DNA of 64,000 nt from Thiemannella venezuelensis (lineage in GTDB: Bacteria; Actinomycetota; Actinomycetes; Streptosporangiales; Streptosporangiaceae). Every line of letters begins with the position of its first letter. Position 1 is the first letter of the stretch. Location: positions 124,001 to 188,000 of the forward strand of contig NZ_JACHJJ010000009.1 of NCBI RefSeq assembly GCF_014203605.1. The letters are read 5' to 3'. Below the pieces are notes generated by a model. That model saw only the letters and a program-made list of their open reading frames with translations. It did not search any database and was not told where the DNA came from. Shown piece by piece: positions 53,104 to 60,746 of this stretch. The translations under genes and the position numbers were made by a program.

Positions 53104-53213
53104 AAATGCAACCGGAACCCAGGGAAATGCAACTGGATCCCGCTGAAATGTAACTGGAAGAGGGTGAAATGTAACTGGGGCCCGGCCAAATGTAACCGGG
53201 CCCTGGTTACATT
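53104..53213. repeat. 5 x 21-bp tandem array ending in an inverted copy
   Basis: Five units begin at 53104, 53125, 53146, 53167 and 53188, spaced exactly 21 bp. Each starts AAATG[CT]AAC[CT]GG followed by a variable 9-bp tail. The last unit faces an inverted half, so AAATGTAACC (53188-53197) and GGTTACATTT (53204-53213) make a perfect 10-bp hairpin with a 6-nt loop. The period is a multiple of 3 and both strands can be read through (KCNxxxx or VTFxxxP heptads), but no start with a ribosome site supports a protein. Ten bases of each unit are shared while the rest varies, like iterons or a multi-site operator. Confidence 0.8.
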
Positions 53214-53272
53214 TGGTTACGCGGCCGAGAGCCCAGGAGATCCGCATGCAAGCCGTACGGCGGGTCGGATCG

Positions 53273-53977
53273 TCAGAGCCAGTCGTCGACCGAGGCCATG
53301 AAGTCGTCGTACAGGTGCCGGTGGATGGTGTGCCCGGCGCCGGTGACGGTCCTGACCTCGAAGCCCTTCTCCTTCAGCTCGGTGGCGAAGTCCGGCGGGA
53401 CGAGGAAGCTGGGGTCGGCGAGCTGGACCATGGACGGGACCACCGGCCCGGGGGTGAGGTCCAGGCCGCAGGACGGGCCCAGCGCGAGCGCGGTGCCGGT
53501 GTCCCAGCCCTTGAGCATCTCCAGCTCGACCTCGACCTCGTCGGCCGGCCAGCCGGGCTGCATGGCCGCGATCTGCTCGCGGGTGGCGTTCTTGCCCTGG
53601 ACGAACAGGTCGGTCATCGGCGTGCCGTTGATCGCCGGCAGCCGGAAGGCCGGGTCGGAGTAGATCGCCCGGCCGGGCCGCAGCCGCTCCACCGCGAGGC
53701 CGAGCACCAGACCGCCGAGCGAGTGGCCGACCGCCAGCTCCGGCGCGGCGGGCACCGACTCCAGCACCGAGGCGGCGAGCGCCTCGGGGGTGTAGTCCGC
53801 CGGGTCCGCGCTGCGCGGGCTGTCACCGTGCCCGGGCAGGTCCACCGCGACGACCCGGTAGCCCCGCTCCGCCAGCACGGGTCCCACCCGCCACCAGCAC
53901 AGGGAGCTGGCCATGATGCCGTGGATCAGCACGGCGACCCGGTCGCCGGATCCCCACTCACGCGTGTTCAGCTTCAT
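53273..53977 (-). CDS. Alpha/beta hydrolase
   Basis: 234 residues. Seen: VAVLIHGIMASSLCWWRVGP (oxyanion HG), VVAVDLPGHGDSP, LAVGHSLGGLVLGLAV (nucleophile Ser) and VTGAGHTIHRHLYDDF (catalytic His). ATG 53977 with GAGAGA upstream. It follows the MFS transporter by 35 bp on the same strand and both are divergent from a LacI regulator, so it likely hydrolyses an imported ester, lactone or glycoside; the substrate is unknown. Confidence 0.87.
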   Translation of the reverse strand: MKLNTREWGSGDRVAVLIHGIMASSLCWWRVGPVLAERGYRVVAVDLPGHGDSPRSADPADYTPEALAASVLESVPAAPELAVGHSLGGLVLGLAVERLRPGRAIYSDPAFRLPAINGTPMTDLFVQGKNATREQIAAMQPGWPADEVEVELEMLKGWDTGTALALGPSCGLDLTPGPVVPSMVQLADPSFLVPPDFATELKEKGFEVRTVTGAGHTIHRHLYDDFMASVDDWL

Positions 53978-54012
53978 CCGGGATCTCTCTTCTCTTACGG
54001 TTTGAACTGTTT

Positions 54013-55266
54013 CTACCGGACCGATCTGATGGGGAGGACGGCGACCGCTCCCGCCAGCGAGATGGCGATCGCGGCGACCCAGAGCGCGCTGTAGCCGCCG
54101 AAGGCGGTCACGATCGACCCCGCGATGAACGGCGCGATCATCTGCGGGCCGGCGTTGGCGATGTTGAGGATCCCCATGTCGCGGGCGGCGTCGCCCTTGC
54201 TGGGCAGCACCAGGGTGACGATGGCCATGTCCACCGCGCCGTAGGCGCCGAACGCGGCACCGTGGATGACCGCGTAGACGAGCATCGAGGTCATCGTCGG
54301 CCAGAGCAGCGGGAGCAGCATCGAGACGGCGGTGACCAGGCCCGAGACGGTGACGAAGAGCTTGCGCCGGTTCAGCCGGTCCGAGAGCGGCCCGCAGACG
54401 ACCGCCGCGACCATCGCGGCCAGGGTGGAGACGACGGTGACCGTCGCGACGGCCTGGGGAGCGTCCTCCTTGGGCAGCCCGATGTAGTCCTGGAAGATGA
54501 ACAGCGCGAACAGCAGCACCATGAAGTAGCCGAGGATGATCAGGGCGCGGCCGAGGAAGACCCACATGAAGTCGCGGTGCGCGAGTGCCGAGAGGAAGTC
54601 CCGGACGGAGGTGGCCAGGGAGACCCGGGGCCGCTCCGCGACCTCGTACTCGCCCGGGCGGGGGTCGTGGGTGGTGGAGACGACCAGGAGCGCGCCGAGC
54701 ACCACGGCCGAGCCGAAGACCAGGTAGCCGAGGGAGATGTCGGCCACGAAGAACGCCGCGGCCTGGGTGCCGGCCATGATGCCGACAGAGGTGGCCACGG
54801 CGATGACCGCCGAGGCGGTGCCCCGCCGCTCCTCCGGCACCCGGTCGGGGACGATCGCGGTCAGCGCGGCCTGGTAGAGGTTCATCATCGCCTGGGCCAG
54901 CGACCAGCCGAGCAGGATCATCGGGATGGTCGAGACCTGGCTCATCAGCAGCATGGTGGCCAGCGCGGCGAGGGCCCCGCCGAGGATCCACGGGTTGCGC
55001 CGCCCCCACCGGGAGCGGGTCCGGTCCGAGAGCATGCCGCCCACGGGATTGAAGACCGTGGCGAAGACGGCGCTGACCCCGGCGACCAGGGCGACGTTGG
55101 CGACCTTGTTCTCCGGGTCGATCTCGGCGATCTGGGTCTGCACGAGCAGGCCGCCGACGCCCAGGTAGAGCGCGAACATGACGGCGTTGGAGACGCCCAG
55201 GACGGTCAGGAGCTTGGGCAGGCCGTCCCTGCCGGCCTCGGTGGGGGGAGTCTTGACGGTGCTCAT
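54013..55266 (-). CDS. MFS transporter (sugar/glycoside-type)
   Basis: 417 residues, 12 predicted membrane helices. Seen: the loop 2-3 signature FNPVGGMLSDRTRSRWGRRN (G-x-x-S-D-R), NLYQAALTAIVPDRVPEERR and a repeat of the signature in the second half, VCGPLSDRLNRRKLFVTVSG. ATG 55266 (MSTVKTPP) is chosen; GTG 55308 is in frame and would add a 14-residue hydrophilic tail. The layout resembles the GPH/sugar-cation symporter-like group. First gene of an operon with the hydrolase, probably repressed by the LacI protein at 55467. Confidence 0.88.
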   Translation of the reverse strand: MSTVKTPPTEAGRDGLPKLLTVLGVSNAVMFALYLGVGGLLVQTQIAEIDPENKVANVALVAGVSAVFATVFNPVGGMLSDRTRSRWGRRNPWILGGALAALATMLLMSQVSTIPMILLGWSLAQAMMNLYQAALTAIVPDRVPEERRGTASAVIAVATSVGIMAGTQAAAFFVADISLGYLVFGSAVVLGALLVVSTTHDPRPGEYEVAERPRVSLATSVRDFLSALAHRDFMWVFLGRALIILGYFMVLLFALFIFQDYIGLPKEDAPQAVATVTVVSTLAAMVAAVVCGPLSDRLNRRKLFVTVSGLVTAVSMLLPLLWPTMTSMLVYAVIHGAAFGAYGAVDMAIVTLVLPSKGDAARDMGILNIANAGPQMIAPFIAGSIVTAFGGYSALWVAAIAISLAGAVAVLPIRSVR

Positions 55267-55326
55267 GTGCGGCTCGTCGGCATGGGGGGTTCCTTTCGCG
55301 CTGTTCACAGGGGGGTGACGCGATGG

Positions 55327-55338
55327 TTATACGTATAA
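55327..55338. promoter_or_regulatory. Perfect palindrome TTATACGTATAA, LacI-type operator
   Basis: 12-bp perfect dyad with a CG centre, typical of LacI/GalR family sites. On the minus strand it overlaps a TATAAC/TATACG -10 region for the MFS operon, so binding would block it. Confidence 0.75.
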
Positions 55339-55466
55339 GCAGTTGATAGCATCCGGTGAACCGAGGCGACAAGAGCAAAATTCTGTAACGGTGCCGTGCG
55401 GCATCGCGGCAGGCGGATGCGCGGCCGTGGCGGGCGCGCGGCGCGCACCGGCCAGAATGGGAGTCG

Positions 55467-56462
55467 ATGAACGCCAAGCCCCCCACCAGTCTCGACGTCG
55501 CCCGGCTGGCCGGGGTGTCCCAGGCCACCGTCTCCTACGTCCTCACCGACCGGCCGGGCACGAGGATCAGCGACGAGACCCGGGCCCGCGTGCGCGAGGC
55601 CGCCGACCGGCTCGGATACGTGCCGCACGCCGGTGCGCGCACGCTGCGCACCGGGCGGAGCGGGCTGGTCCTGATGTCCATGGAGGACCTCCCGTACGGC
55701 CCGCTGGCCGTCGGCGCCCTGGAAGGGCTCGACCGGGAGCTCTCCCGCCGCGGCTACACCCTGGTCCAGTACGGCGCCCGCCGGCTGAGGGGCGTGCCGG
55801 CCGCCCGCGCCTGGGCCGAGCTGCGGCCGGTCGCGGTGGTGGCCGGGGCGGGGAAGCTCAGCCGCCAGGCCGTGGACGTGCTGCGCTCGGCCGGGGTCAG
55901 GGCGGTCGTCGCCATCGGGAACCGGCCCTCGGCCGTGGTCCCGAGCGTCGTGCTCGACCACGCGGGGGTGGGGGCCCTCGCGGCGGGCCATCTGATCGAC
56001 CGCGGCTGCCGCCGGCTCGCCGCGGTCGTCCCCACCGAGACCGGCCTGCGGGAGATGGGCGAGCACCGGCTGGCCGGGGCCCTGCAGGCCGCGCAGGCCA
56101 GGGGGGTCCCGGTGACCAGGGCCGACCTCCCCTTCCGCGAGGACGGCGCCGCGGCCCTGCTCGACCTGTGGCGGAGCGTGGACGGCGTGTTCGCCTACAA
56201 CGACGACTACGCCATGCTGCTGATGGCGGTGCTGCGCGACGCGGGGGTGGCGGTCCCCGGCGACCTGAGGGTCGTCGGCTGCGACGACCTGCCGCTGGCG
56301 GCCCTGCTGCGCCCGAGGCTGACCACGGTCAGACTGGACGTCTCCATGGCCCCTTCGCTGATCGTCCAGCGGCTGGAGGAGCTCATGGAGGCGGGTGACT
56401 CCGCCGCGCCGGACCGGATCGACCCGTGGACCGCCACCCTGGTCGTCCGGGAGTCGTCCTGA
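55467..56462 (+). CDS. LacI-family transcriptional regulator
   Basis: 331 residues. HTH and hinge: TSLDVARLAGVSQATVSYVL, then RARVREAADRLGYVPHAGAR. Periplasmic-binding-fold sensor: VLMSMEDLPYGPLAVGALEG, HAGVGALAAGHLIDRGCRRL, VDGVFAYNDDYAMLLMAVLR and LRVVGCDDLPLAALLRPRLT. Effector is probably a sugar or glycoside. CAGAAT 8 nt before the ATG suggests a leaderless start. Expected to repress the divergent MFS-hydrolase operon through the site at 55327. Confidence 0.9.
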   Translation: MNAKPPTSLDVARLAGVSQATVSYVLTDRPGTRISDETRARVREAADRLGYVPHAGARTLRTGRSGLVLMSMEDLPYGPLAVGALEGLDRELSRRGYTLVQYGARRLRGVPAARAWAELRPVAVVAGAGKLSRQAVDVLRSAGVRAVVAIGNRPSAVVPSVVLDHAGVGALAAGHLIDRGCRRLAAVVPTETGLREMGEHRLAGALQAAQARGVPVTRADLPFREDGAAALLDLWRSVDGVFAYNDDYAMLLMAVLRDAGVAVPGDLRVVGCDDLPLAALLRPRLTTVRLDVSMAPSLIVQRLEELMEAGDSAAPDRIDPWTATLVVRESS

Positions 56463-56679
56463 CCCGGAGGCCCGGGGCGTTCGCGGCTCAGGCCGGCCGG
56501 TGCCGTACCCGGACGTTTGGACTCCACGTGGACGGCGTGGCCCTGCTCCAGGTCGCAGCGGCCCGGGACGAGCGCCTTCGGCACCTCGACCGGCCCGCTC
56601 GCGTCGAACGGCGGACCGGTCCGCTTCCGCCGCCCTCGTCTGCCCGCCGGCCCGCCGGACGGGCCACCGTCCCGCCGTG

Positions 56680-57369
56680 CTACCGGCGCACCATCTCGGT
56701 GATCCAGACGGGCGCGAACGGGGACGTGCAGCCGGGGGAGGTCGGGTAGTCCTTGAGCACCTCCAGGCGCTCACCGATGCCGATCGCACGGGCGCGGTGC
56801 TCGGCGTGCTCGATCCCGATCTGGGCCAGGCAGTGGTTCATCGCCCACTGCAGGCGATCCGGGGCGTCTTTCATCTCCGCCTCGATGACGTCGAGCAGCC
56901 CTGCGAGGTCGAGGCCCTCGGGCTTCTTCGCCACGCGCTCGGTGGTCAGCGCCCAGCCCGCACTCGCGACCACCGGATCCGGATCGGCGAACCAGGCCAG
57001 GCGCAGTTCTTCGGCGTGCGGGCTCTTCTTCACCACGTAGTTCACGAGCCAGTCGTGCACCTTGGGCGTGCGCGCCTCGCGCAGCATGGCGTCCAGCTCG
57101 CCGCGCTCGAACGCCTTCGGACGGCAGACCAGGATCGCCAGCAGTCTCGCTGCGGTGTCACCCGTCTCCCAGAGCCGGCGCGCGAGCTCCTGCTGCGTCT
57201 TCAGCCGCTTGGCGAGCGCGCGCAGCCTGCCGAGGTTCACACCGTGATCGTCACCGTGCCTCTCGTTCACCGCGCGTGCCCTGGGGTCCTCGAGCCCGGC
57301 CAGCTCGGTCATCACTGCGGCCACCGTCGTCCCGGCCACCGTCGTCCCGGTCGGCGTCGTCTCGGCCAC
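56680..57369 (-). CDS. DNA alkylation repair protein (AlkD-like HEAT repeat)
   Basis: 229 residues, all-helical HEAT-like repeat protein of the DNA alkylation repair family (glycosylases that excise N3/N7-alkylated purines without base flipping). Seen: NLGRLRALAKRLKTQQELAR, LLAILVCRPKAFERGELDAM, TPKVHDWLVNYVVKKSPHAE, RLAWFADPDPVVASAGWALT and RLQWAMNHCLAQIGIEHAEH. GTG 57369 has the Shine-Dalgarno AGGAGA. The IscB omega-RNA-like segment lies directly upstream on the same strand; a second alkylation-repair gene (frameshifted) is beyond it. Confidence 0.87.
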   Translation of the reverse strand: MAETTPTGTTVAGTTVAAVMTELAGLEDPRARAVNERHGDDHGVNLGRLRALAKRLKTQQELARRLWETGDTAARLLAILVCRPKAFERGELDAMLREARTPKVHDWLVNYVVKKSPHAEELRLAWFADPDPVVASAGWALTTERVAKKPEGLDLAGLLDVIEAEMKDAPDRLQWAMNHCLAQIGIEHAEHRARAIGIGERLEVLKDYPTSPGCTSPFAPVWITEMVRR

Positions 57370-57404
57370 CTCGGTCTCCTGTCCGTCAGGTACGGGATTC
57401 AGAC

Positions 57405-57431
57405 TACGGCGGGAGCCGGGCTCCCGCCGTA
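57405..57431. repeat. Hairpin TACGGCGGGAG / CTCCCGCCGTA
   Basis: 11-bp perfect arms (57405-57415 and 57421-57431) around CCGGG. It forms the 3' hairpin of the omega-RNA-like segment when read on the minus strand. Confidence 0.7.
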
Positions 57432-57581
57432 CACGCCGCTTCGGAGGCTGTGATCCCCCGCCACCAGGGGCGTCATCGGCATTCCTGCCCGGCAGGCCGT
57501 GACCCCTCGGAGGGGGGCGGCCCTCATCGAATCTCCTTTGAGCGTGGAGACCCCCGCCTTCAGGCGTGGGGAGGAAGTCAA
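57405..57581 (-). ncRNA. Solo omega-RNA-like segment of an IscB-type IS200/IS605 element
   Basis: Read on the minus strand it opens with TTGACTTCCTCCCC and a hairpin CCCCACGCC-tgaa-GGCGGGGG, runs through several more stems (GGGGGGC/CCCC region, CCTGCC-GGCAGG at 57484-57495) and an ATGCCGATGAC stretch, and ends in the 57405-57431 hairpin. This arrangement recalls the structured omega-RNA that lies upstream of iscB in actinobacteria. No iscB start follows; instead the AlkD-like gene begins 36 bp on. The start of the element also supplies the TGA stop of the preceding alkylation-repair gene. Identification is from remembered sequence features, so moderate. Confidence 0.5.
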
Positions 57582-58647
57582 GCCTGCGTCAGGGCGAAGG
57601 GGGCGCTCGCACGGACCGCGCCGTTGACGATGATCTCCAGGACGCGGGGGCCCGGCGGCTCGGTCCTGGTGGTCACCGGGCGGAACGAGTGCGACTTCGC
57701 CACCGTGAGGACCTGGCCCGGGGTCTCTGCGCGGCGTTCGCCGAGATGGAAGACGCGCCGCGATCCCTCGCGCCGGACGGCGTACTTGAGCACGAGCGGG
57801 CCGGGGGAGCCGGCGCGGACCGTGACCGTGAACCGGAGGCGGTCGCCGATCGCGACCAGGTCGGCCTCCAGCGCCAGCGTCTCGACCGACCCGCCGCCCG
57901 GGGCGGCGCCGACCAGCTCCAGACCGCCGGGGTGCCCGGTGCGCAGCAGGCCGCGCACCGCGTGGCGCAGCACCTTCTCGACGTGGGAGCCGCCCTCGGA
58001 GCGCCAGCGGGCGAGCAGCCCGACCGCGACCTCCGGGTGGTCCTTGGCGAGGTCGTTGACGTGGTTGGCGACCGAGCGCCGGACGTACTCGCTGGGATCG
58101 TCGCGGAGCCGGTCGAGGATCGGCAGGGTGGGTCCGGGCTCCATCAGCCAGCGCACCCGCGCCCCCACGGCAGCCGGGGCCGCGAGCCCTCCGAGGCCAG
58201 CCGCCGCACGTGCTCGTCGTCCGACTCCGCCCAGCCGTACATGATCTTCAGCGCGTCGTCCCGGTGGCGGTCCAGGTAGGGGCGGACCGCGAACTCCCCC
58301 GTGGCGTACGGAGTGAGCGCGGCGAGCGTCGCCATCGCCTCGTCGAGGTGGCCGAGCCCGCGCAGGCCGACGTACTCGGTGGCGGGCCAGCCGCTCCACA
58401 TGTCCAGCCGGGTGCGGGCCGCGGCGTCCCGCAGGACCTCGGCGGCGCGGGGGAACGGCAGCGCCAGCGCGGCGTCGAGCGCCCGCGCGGCGTGCCGGAC
58501 GCGGTCCTTCAGCTCCAGCCCCTCCAGCCCGGCTGCGGCCTCCGAGACGAACCGGTCGCGGGGGAACGGCGCCCAGGCCGCGGCCACGCCGTCGGCGAGC
58601 ACGCCCACGGAGGCGGCATTGATCATCTCTTTGAGGGGTTGGGCCAT
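57578..58647 (-). pseudogene. DNA alkylation repair gene (AlkC-like) with a single-base frameshift
   Basis: Two overlapping frames together make one 356-residue AlkC-type HEAT-repeat protein. The N-terminal part (MAQPLKEMINAASVGVLADG, FPRDRFVSEAAAGLEGLELK, YGWAESDDEHVRRLASEGSR) continues in another frame as VRWLMEPGPTLPILDRLRDD, PSEYVRRSVANHVNDLAKDH and a C-terminal extension ending APFALTQA. The switch falls in the C-run at 58162-58166 (G-run on the coding strand): one extra base there would restore RPRLPWGARVRWLM. Either a true frameshift or a sequencing error. The stop codon lies inside the omega-RNA-like element's first bases. Confidence 0.85.
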
Positions 58648-58751
58648 GGCCGTACGGTGCCAGACGCCACTGACATTTCCCGGACGTGCGGCCGGGGCCG
58701 GCCGCACTGGACCGCGGACCGCTCCCCGACTGCCCCTACGCGGAGGCCTCC

Positions 58752-59040
58752 TCAATCGCGGTGCAGCAGCCGTACATGACGGTGAGCGATGCCCTGCGCC
58801 CTACCCTGACGGGTGGTGATGTTGAAATATCCGGAGGTGCGGACCGCGACCCGCCCGGTGTACACCCCGGCCTTCTTACCGGCCGGGACAACTGCGCGGA
58901 CCAGGTCGCCGGTGGCGAACCCGTGCACCTGCTTGGTCCGGGGCAGTCGCAGCCGGGGAAAACCGTGGCGGTCTGGCACGGTGCGGGCGTAGCCACCCCG
59001 TCCCCTCAAGCGCTTCCACACCGTCTGAGTCTCCTCGGCC
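58752..59040 (-). pseudogene. iscB: 3' fragment of iscB (IS200/IS605-associated HNH nuclease)
   Basis: The minus strand encodes a truncated C-terminus: VWKRLRGRGGYARTV, FPRLRLPRTKQVHGFATGDL, VRAVVPAGKKAGVYTGRVAV, RTSGYFNITTRQGRAQGIAH and HRHVRLLHRD. This is the C-terminal domain of actinobacterial IscB proteins, the RNA-guided ancestors of Cas9, which usually ends LLQRADGYxY. The bridge helix, RuvC and HNH parts are missing and the frame upstream is antisense to nothing useful. It ends in a stop a few residues early. A remnant of a mobile element. Confidence 0.8.
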
Positions 59041-59080
59041 ACACCCTTAAAAGGGGGTGTGCGGTGCCGGTCGAGCCGGG

Positions 59081-59494
59081 TTAGTCGGACTGGATGACCA
59101 GGGGGACGCCCGCTGTCTTCGCGGCTGAGACGAGAGCGGCGTCCAGTGTGGCGAGTTCCAGCCCCTCCCGTTCGGCGAGCAGGAGATAAGCGGCGTCGTA
59201 GGAGGTCAGGCCGTGGCGACGCCCCGCGGAGAGGATGGACCTGATATCCGACGGCCCCGGGTCGACCGTGATCGGGAGCTGTCCCAGCAGCGTGACGAAC
59301 CTCGCCGCCTGGAACTCGCTCAGCCGTCCCCGTTTCTCGGCGCCCAGCAGCACGTTGGCCATCTCGAGCTCCCAGATCGGCGGGACGACCGCTGTCTCCC
59401 TGCCGACCAGGTCGAGGACGGACTCCGTCTCGGATGTCGCCTTGTCCTCGAAACACCAGGCGAGCGCGACGGACGCGTCGACTACCACCGGCAT
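59081..59494 (-). CDS. vapC: PIN-domain toxin (VapC-type)
   Basis: 137 residues, VapC-like ribonuclease that cleaves tRNA or rRNA. PIN acidic residues: Asp in VVVDASVALAW, Glu in PPIWELEMANVLL, Asp in LTSYDAAYLLLAEREGLELA, Asp in TLDAALVSAA. ATG 59494 follows the antitoxin stop with no gap (59495), so translation is coupled. Confidence 0.92.
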   Translation of the reverse strand: MPVVVDASVALAWCFEDKATSETESVLDLVGRETAVVPPIWELEMANVLLGAEKRGRLSEFQAARFVTLLGQLPITVDPGPSDIRSILSAGRRHGLTSYDAAYLLLAEREGLELATLDAALVSAAKTAGVPLVIQSD

Positions 59495-59731
59495 TCAGCG
59501 CCGCCCTTCCTGGATCAGCTCCCTGATCGTGGTGTCGCCGAGGGTGACACCACGCCGGGCGTGCCTGAGGGCGCTGATCACATCCTCGGAGCGAGGCACC
59601 TCGCCCTGTGCGGGGGTCAACCGGGCGACTGGGGTCCCATGCTTAGTGATCATGATGGTCTTTCCGGCGGCCACCTCGTCGAGCAGTCGAGGCAGATGCG
59701 TCTTGGCGTCGTACGCTCCTACTGACTCCAT
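59495..59731 (-). CDS. vapB: Phd/YefM-type antitoxin of the VapC toxin
   Basis: 78 residues: VGAYDAKTHLPRLLDEVAAG then KTIMITKHGTPVARLTP, the classical Phd/YefM fold, and a C-terminal toxin-binding tail (TLGDTTIRELIQEGRR). ATG 59731 is leaderless: TAGACT, a -10 box, lies 6 nt upstream within the operator dyad. It should block VapC and repress the operon. Confidence 0.9.
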   Translation of the reverse strand: MESVGAYDAKTHLPRLLDEVAAGKTIMITKHGTPVARLTPAQGEVPRSEDVISALRHARRGVTLGDTTIRELIQEGRR

Positions 59732-59740
59732 AGCAATAGT

Positions 59741-59755
59741 CTAGTCTAAGACTAG
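59741..59755. promoter_or_regulatory. VapBC operator CTAGTCT-a-AGACTAG
   Basis: Perfect 7-bp inverted repeat with a 1-nt centre, overlapping the -10 box of the antitoxin. AGTCT half-sites repeat further on both sides (59738, 59754), so more than one antitoxin dimer could bind. Confidence 0.75.
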
Positions 59756-59918
59756 TCTGAATTTTAAGCGATTATCGCTGTCCGTGCAGTGTTAATCACG
59801 AATAGTAGCGGCGCTTGCCTGTCGTGGTTCTTGGCGTCTTCGGCCGGTCACGGCGCAGAACACAATGACCCCGCTCGCGGGCTCTCTTTCCGACGGGCCG
59901 CGTCTCGCCGGATGGCGG

Positions 59919-60665
59919 TCAGCGGTCGATCGCGGTGGCGCCGCCGTCCACGACCAGATGGGCGCCGGTGATGAAGGACGCCTCGTCGCCCATCAGGAAC
60001 CGCACGGCCGCCGCGACCTCCTCGGGGCGGCCCAGGCGGCCGGAGACCGCCTTCTTCTTGAACGCCTCCATGAAGCCGGGGTCGGCGCCGGTGGCGGCGG
60101 CGAGCATCGGGGTGTCGATGTAGCCGGGGCAGACCGCGTTGACCCGGATCGGGGCCAGCTCGTGGGCCATGGACCGGGTCAGGCCGAGCAGGCCCGCCTT
60201 GGAGGAGCAGTAGGCGGGGACGAACGCCTGGCCGACCAGCCCCTCGATCGAGGAGACGCCCACGATCGCCGAGCCCTCGTGCTGCCGCAGGTCGCCCAGG
60301 AGCGCCCTGGTCAGCAGGGCGTGGGCGCGCAGGTTGACGTCGAGCACCGCGTCCCAGGCGTCCTCGTCGAGCTCGCCGATCGTCCGGGGCCCGGCGATCC
60401 CGGCCGCGTGCACCAGGCCGCCGATCGAGCCGAGGGCGTCGCGGGTGGCGGCGACCGCGGCGGGGAAGGACGGGGAGTCGGTGACGTCGACCGCCACGCC
60501 GACGGCGGCCGCGCCGCTCGCCGCGGCGAGGGAGGCCGTCTCCTCCGCGCCCGCCCCGTCGAGGTCCCAGACGGCGACCGGCCGCCCGGCCGCGGCGAGC
60601 GCCAGCGCGCAGGCCCGCCCGATCCCCGACGCGCCACCGGTGACGACGACCCCGGTCGTGGGCAT
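59919..60665 (-). CDS. Short-chain dehydrogenase/reductase
   Basis: 248 residues, classical SDR. Seen: GVVVTGGASGIGRACALAL (TGxxxGxG), VDVTD, LVHAAGIAGP, VGVSSIEGLVGQAFVPAYCS then SKAGLLGLTRSMAHEL (Ser, YxxxK) and VNAVCPGYIDTPML. NAD(P)-dependent oxidation or reduction of an unknown alcohol/ketone. Divergent from a second SDR across a shared palindromic operator. Confidence 0.92.
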   Translation of the reverse strand: MPTTGVVVTGGASGIGRACALALAAAGRPVAVWDLDGAGAEETASLAAASGAAAVGVAVDVTDSPSFPAAVAATRDALGSIGGLVHAAGIAGPRTIGELDEDAWDAVLDVNLRAHALLTRALLGDLRQHEGSAIVGVSSIEGLVGQAFVPAYCSSKAGLLGLTRSMAHELAPIRVNAVCPGYIDTPMLAAATGADPGFMEAFKKKAVSGRLGRPEEVAAAVRFLMGDEASFITGAHLVVDGGATAIDR

Positions 60666-60713
60666 GATGACCTCCTCGACGTGTGGTGGTCCTCACGCTA
60701 GCTTGGGGTACCA

Positions 60714-60727
60714 ACCTAGCGCTAGGT
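60714..60727. promoter_or_regulatory. Palindromic operator ACCTAGCGCTAGGT between divergent SDR genes
   Basis: 14-bp perfect palindrome. A degenerate copy of the CGCTAGC half lies at 60696-60702, and TTGGggTACCAA lies between. A TetR-type site is likely; the regulator gene is not in the window. Confidence 0.65.
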
Positions 60728-60746
60728 GAAAATGACGGAGGCCGGG

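Noticed and set aside
53104-53213. Possible CRISPR array
   Set aside because: The period is only 21 bp with a 12-bp core, spacers of 9 bp are too short, and there are no cas genes.
52915-53301. Small proteins encoded by the 21-bp array (KCNxxxx or VTFxxxP repeats)
   Set aside because: Both strands are open only because the period is a multiple of three; no convincing start or ribosome site.
56463-56679. A minus-strand frame (VPKALVPGRCDLEQGHAVHV) after the LacI gene
   Set aside because: The peptide looks somewhat protein-like and might be the tail of a lost gene, but I could not match it to a family and it runs antisense into the LacI gene.
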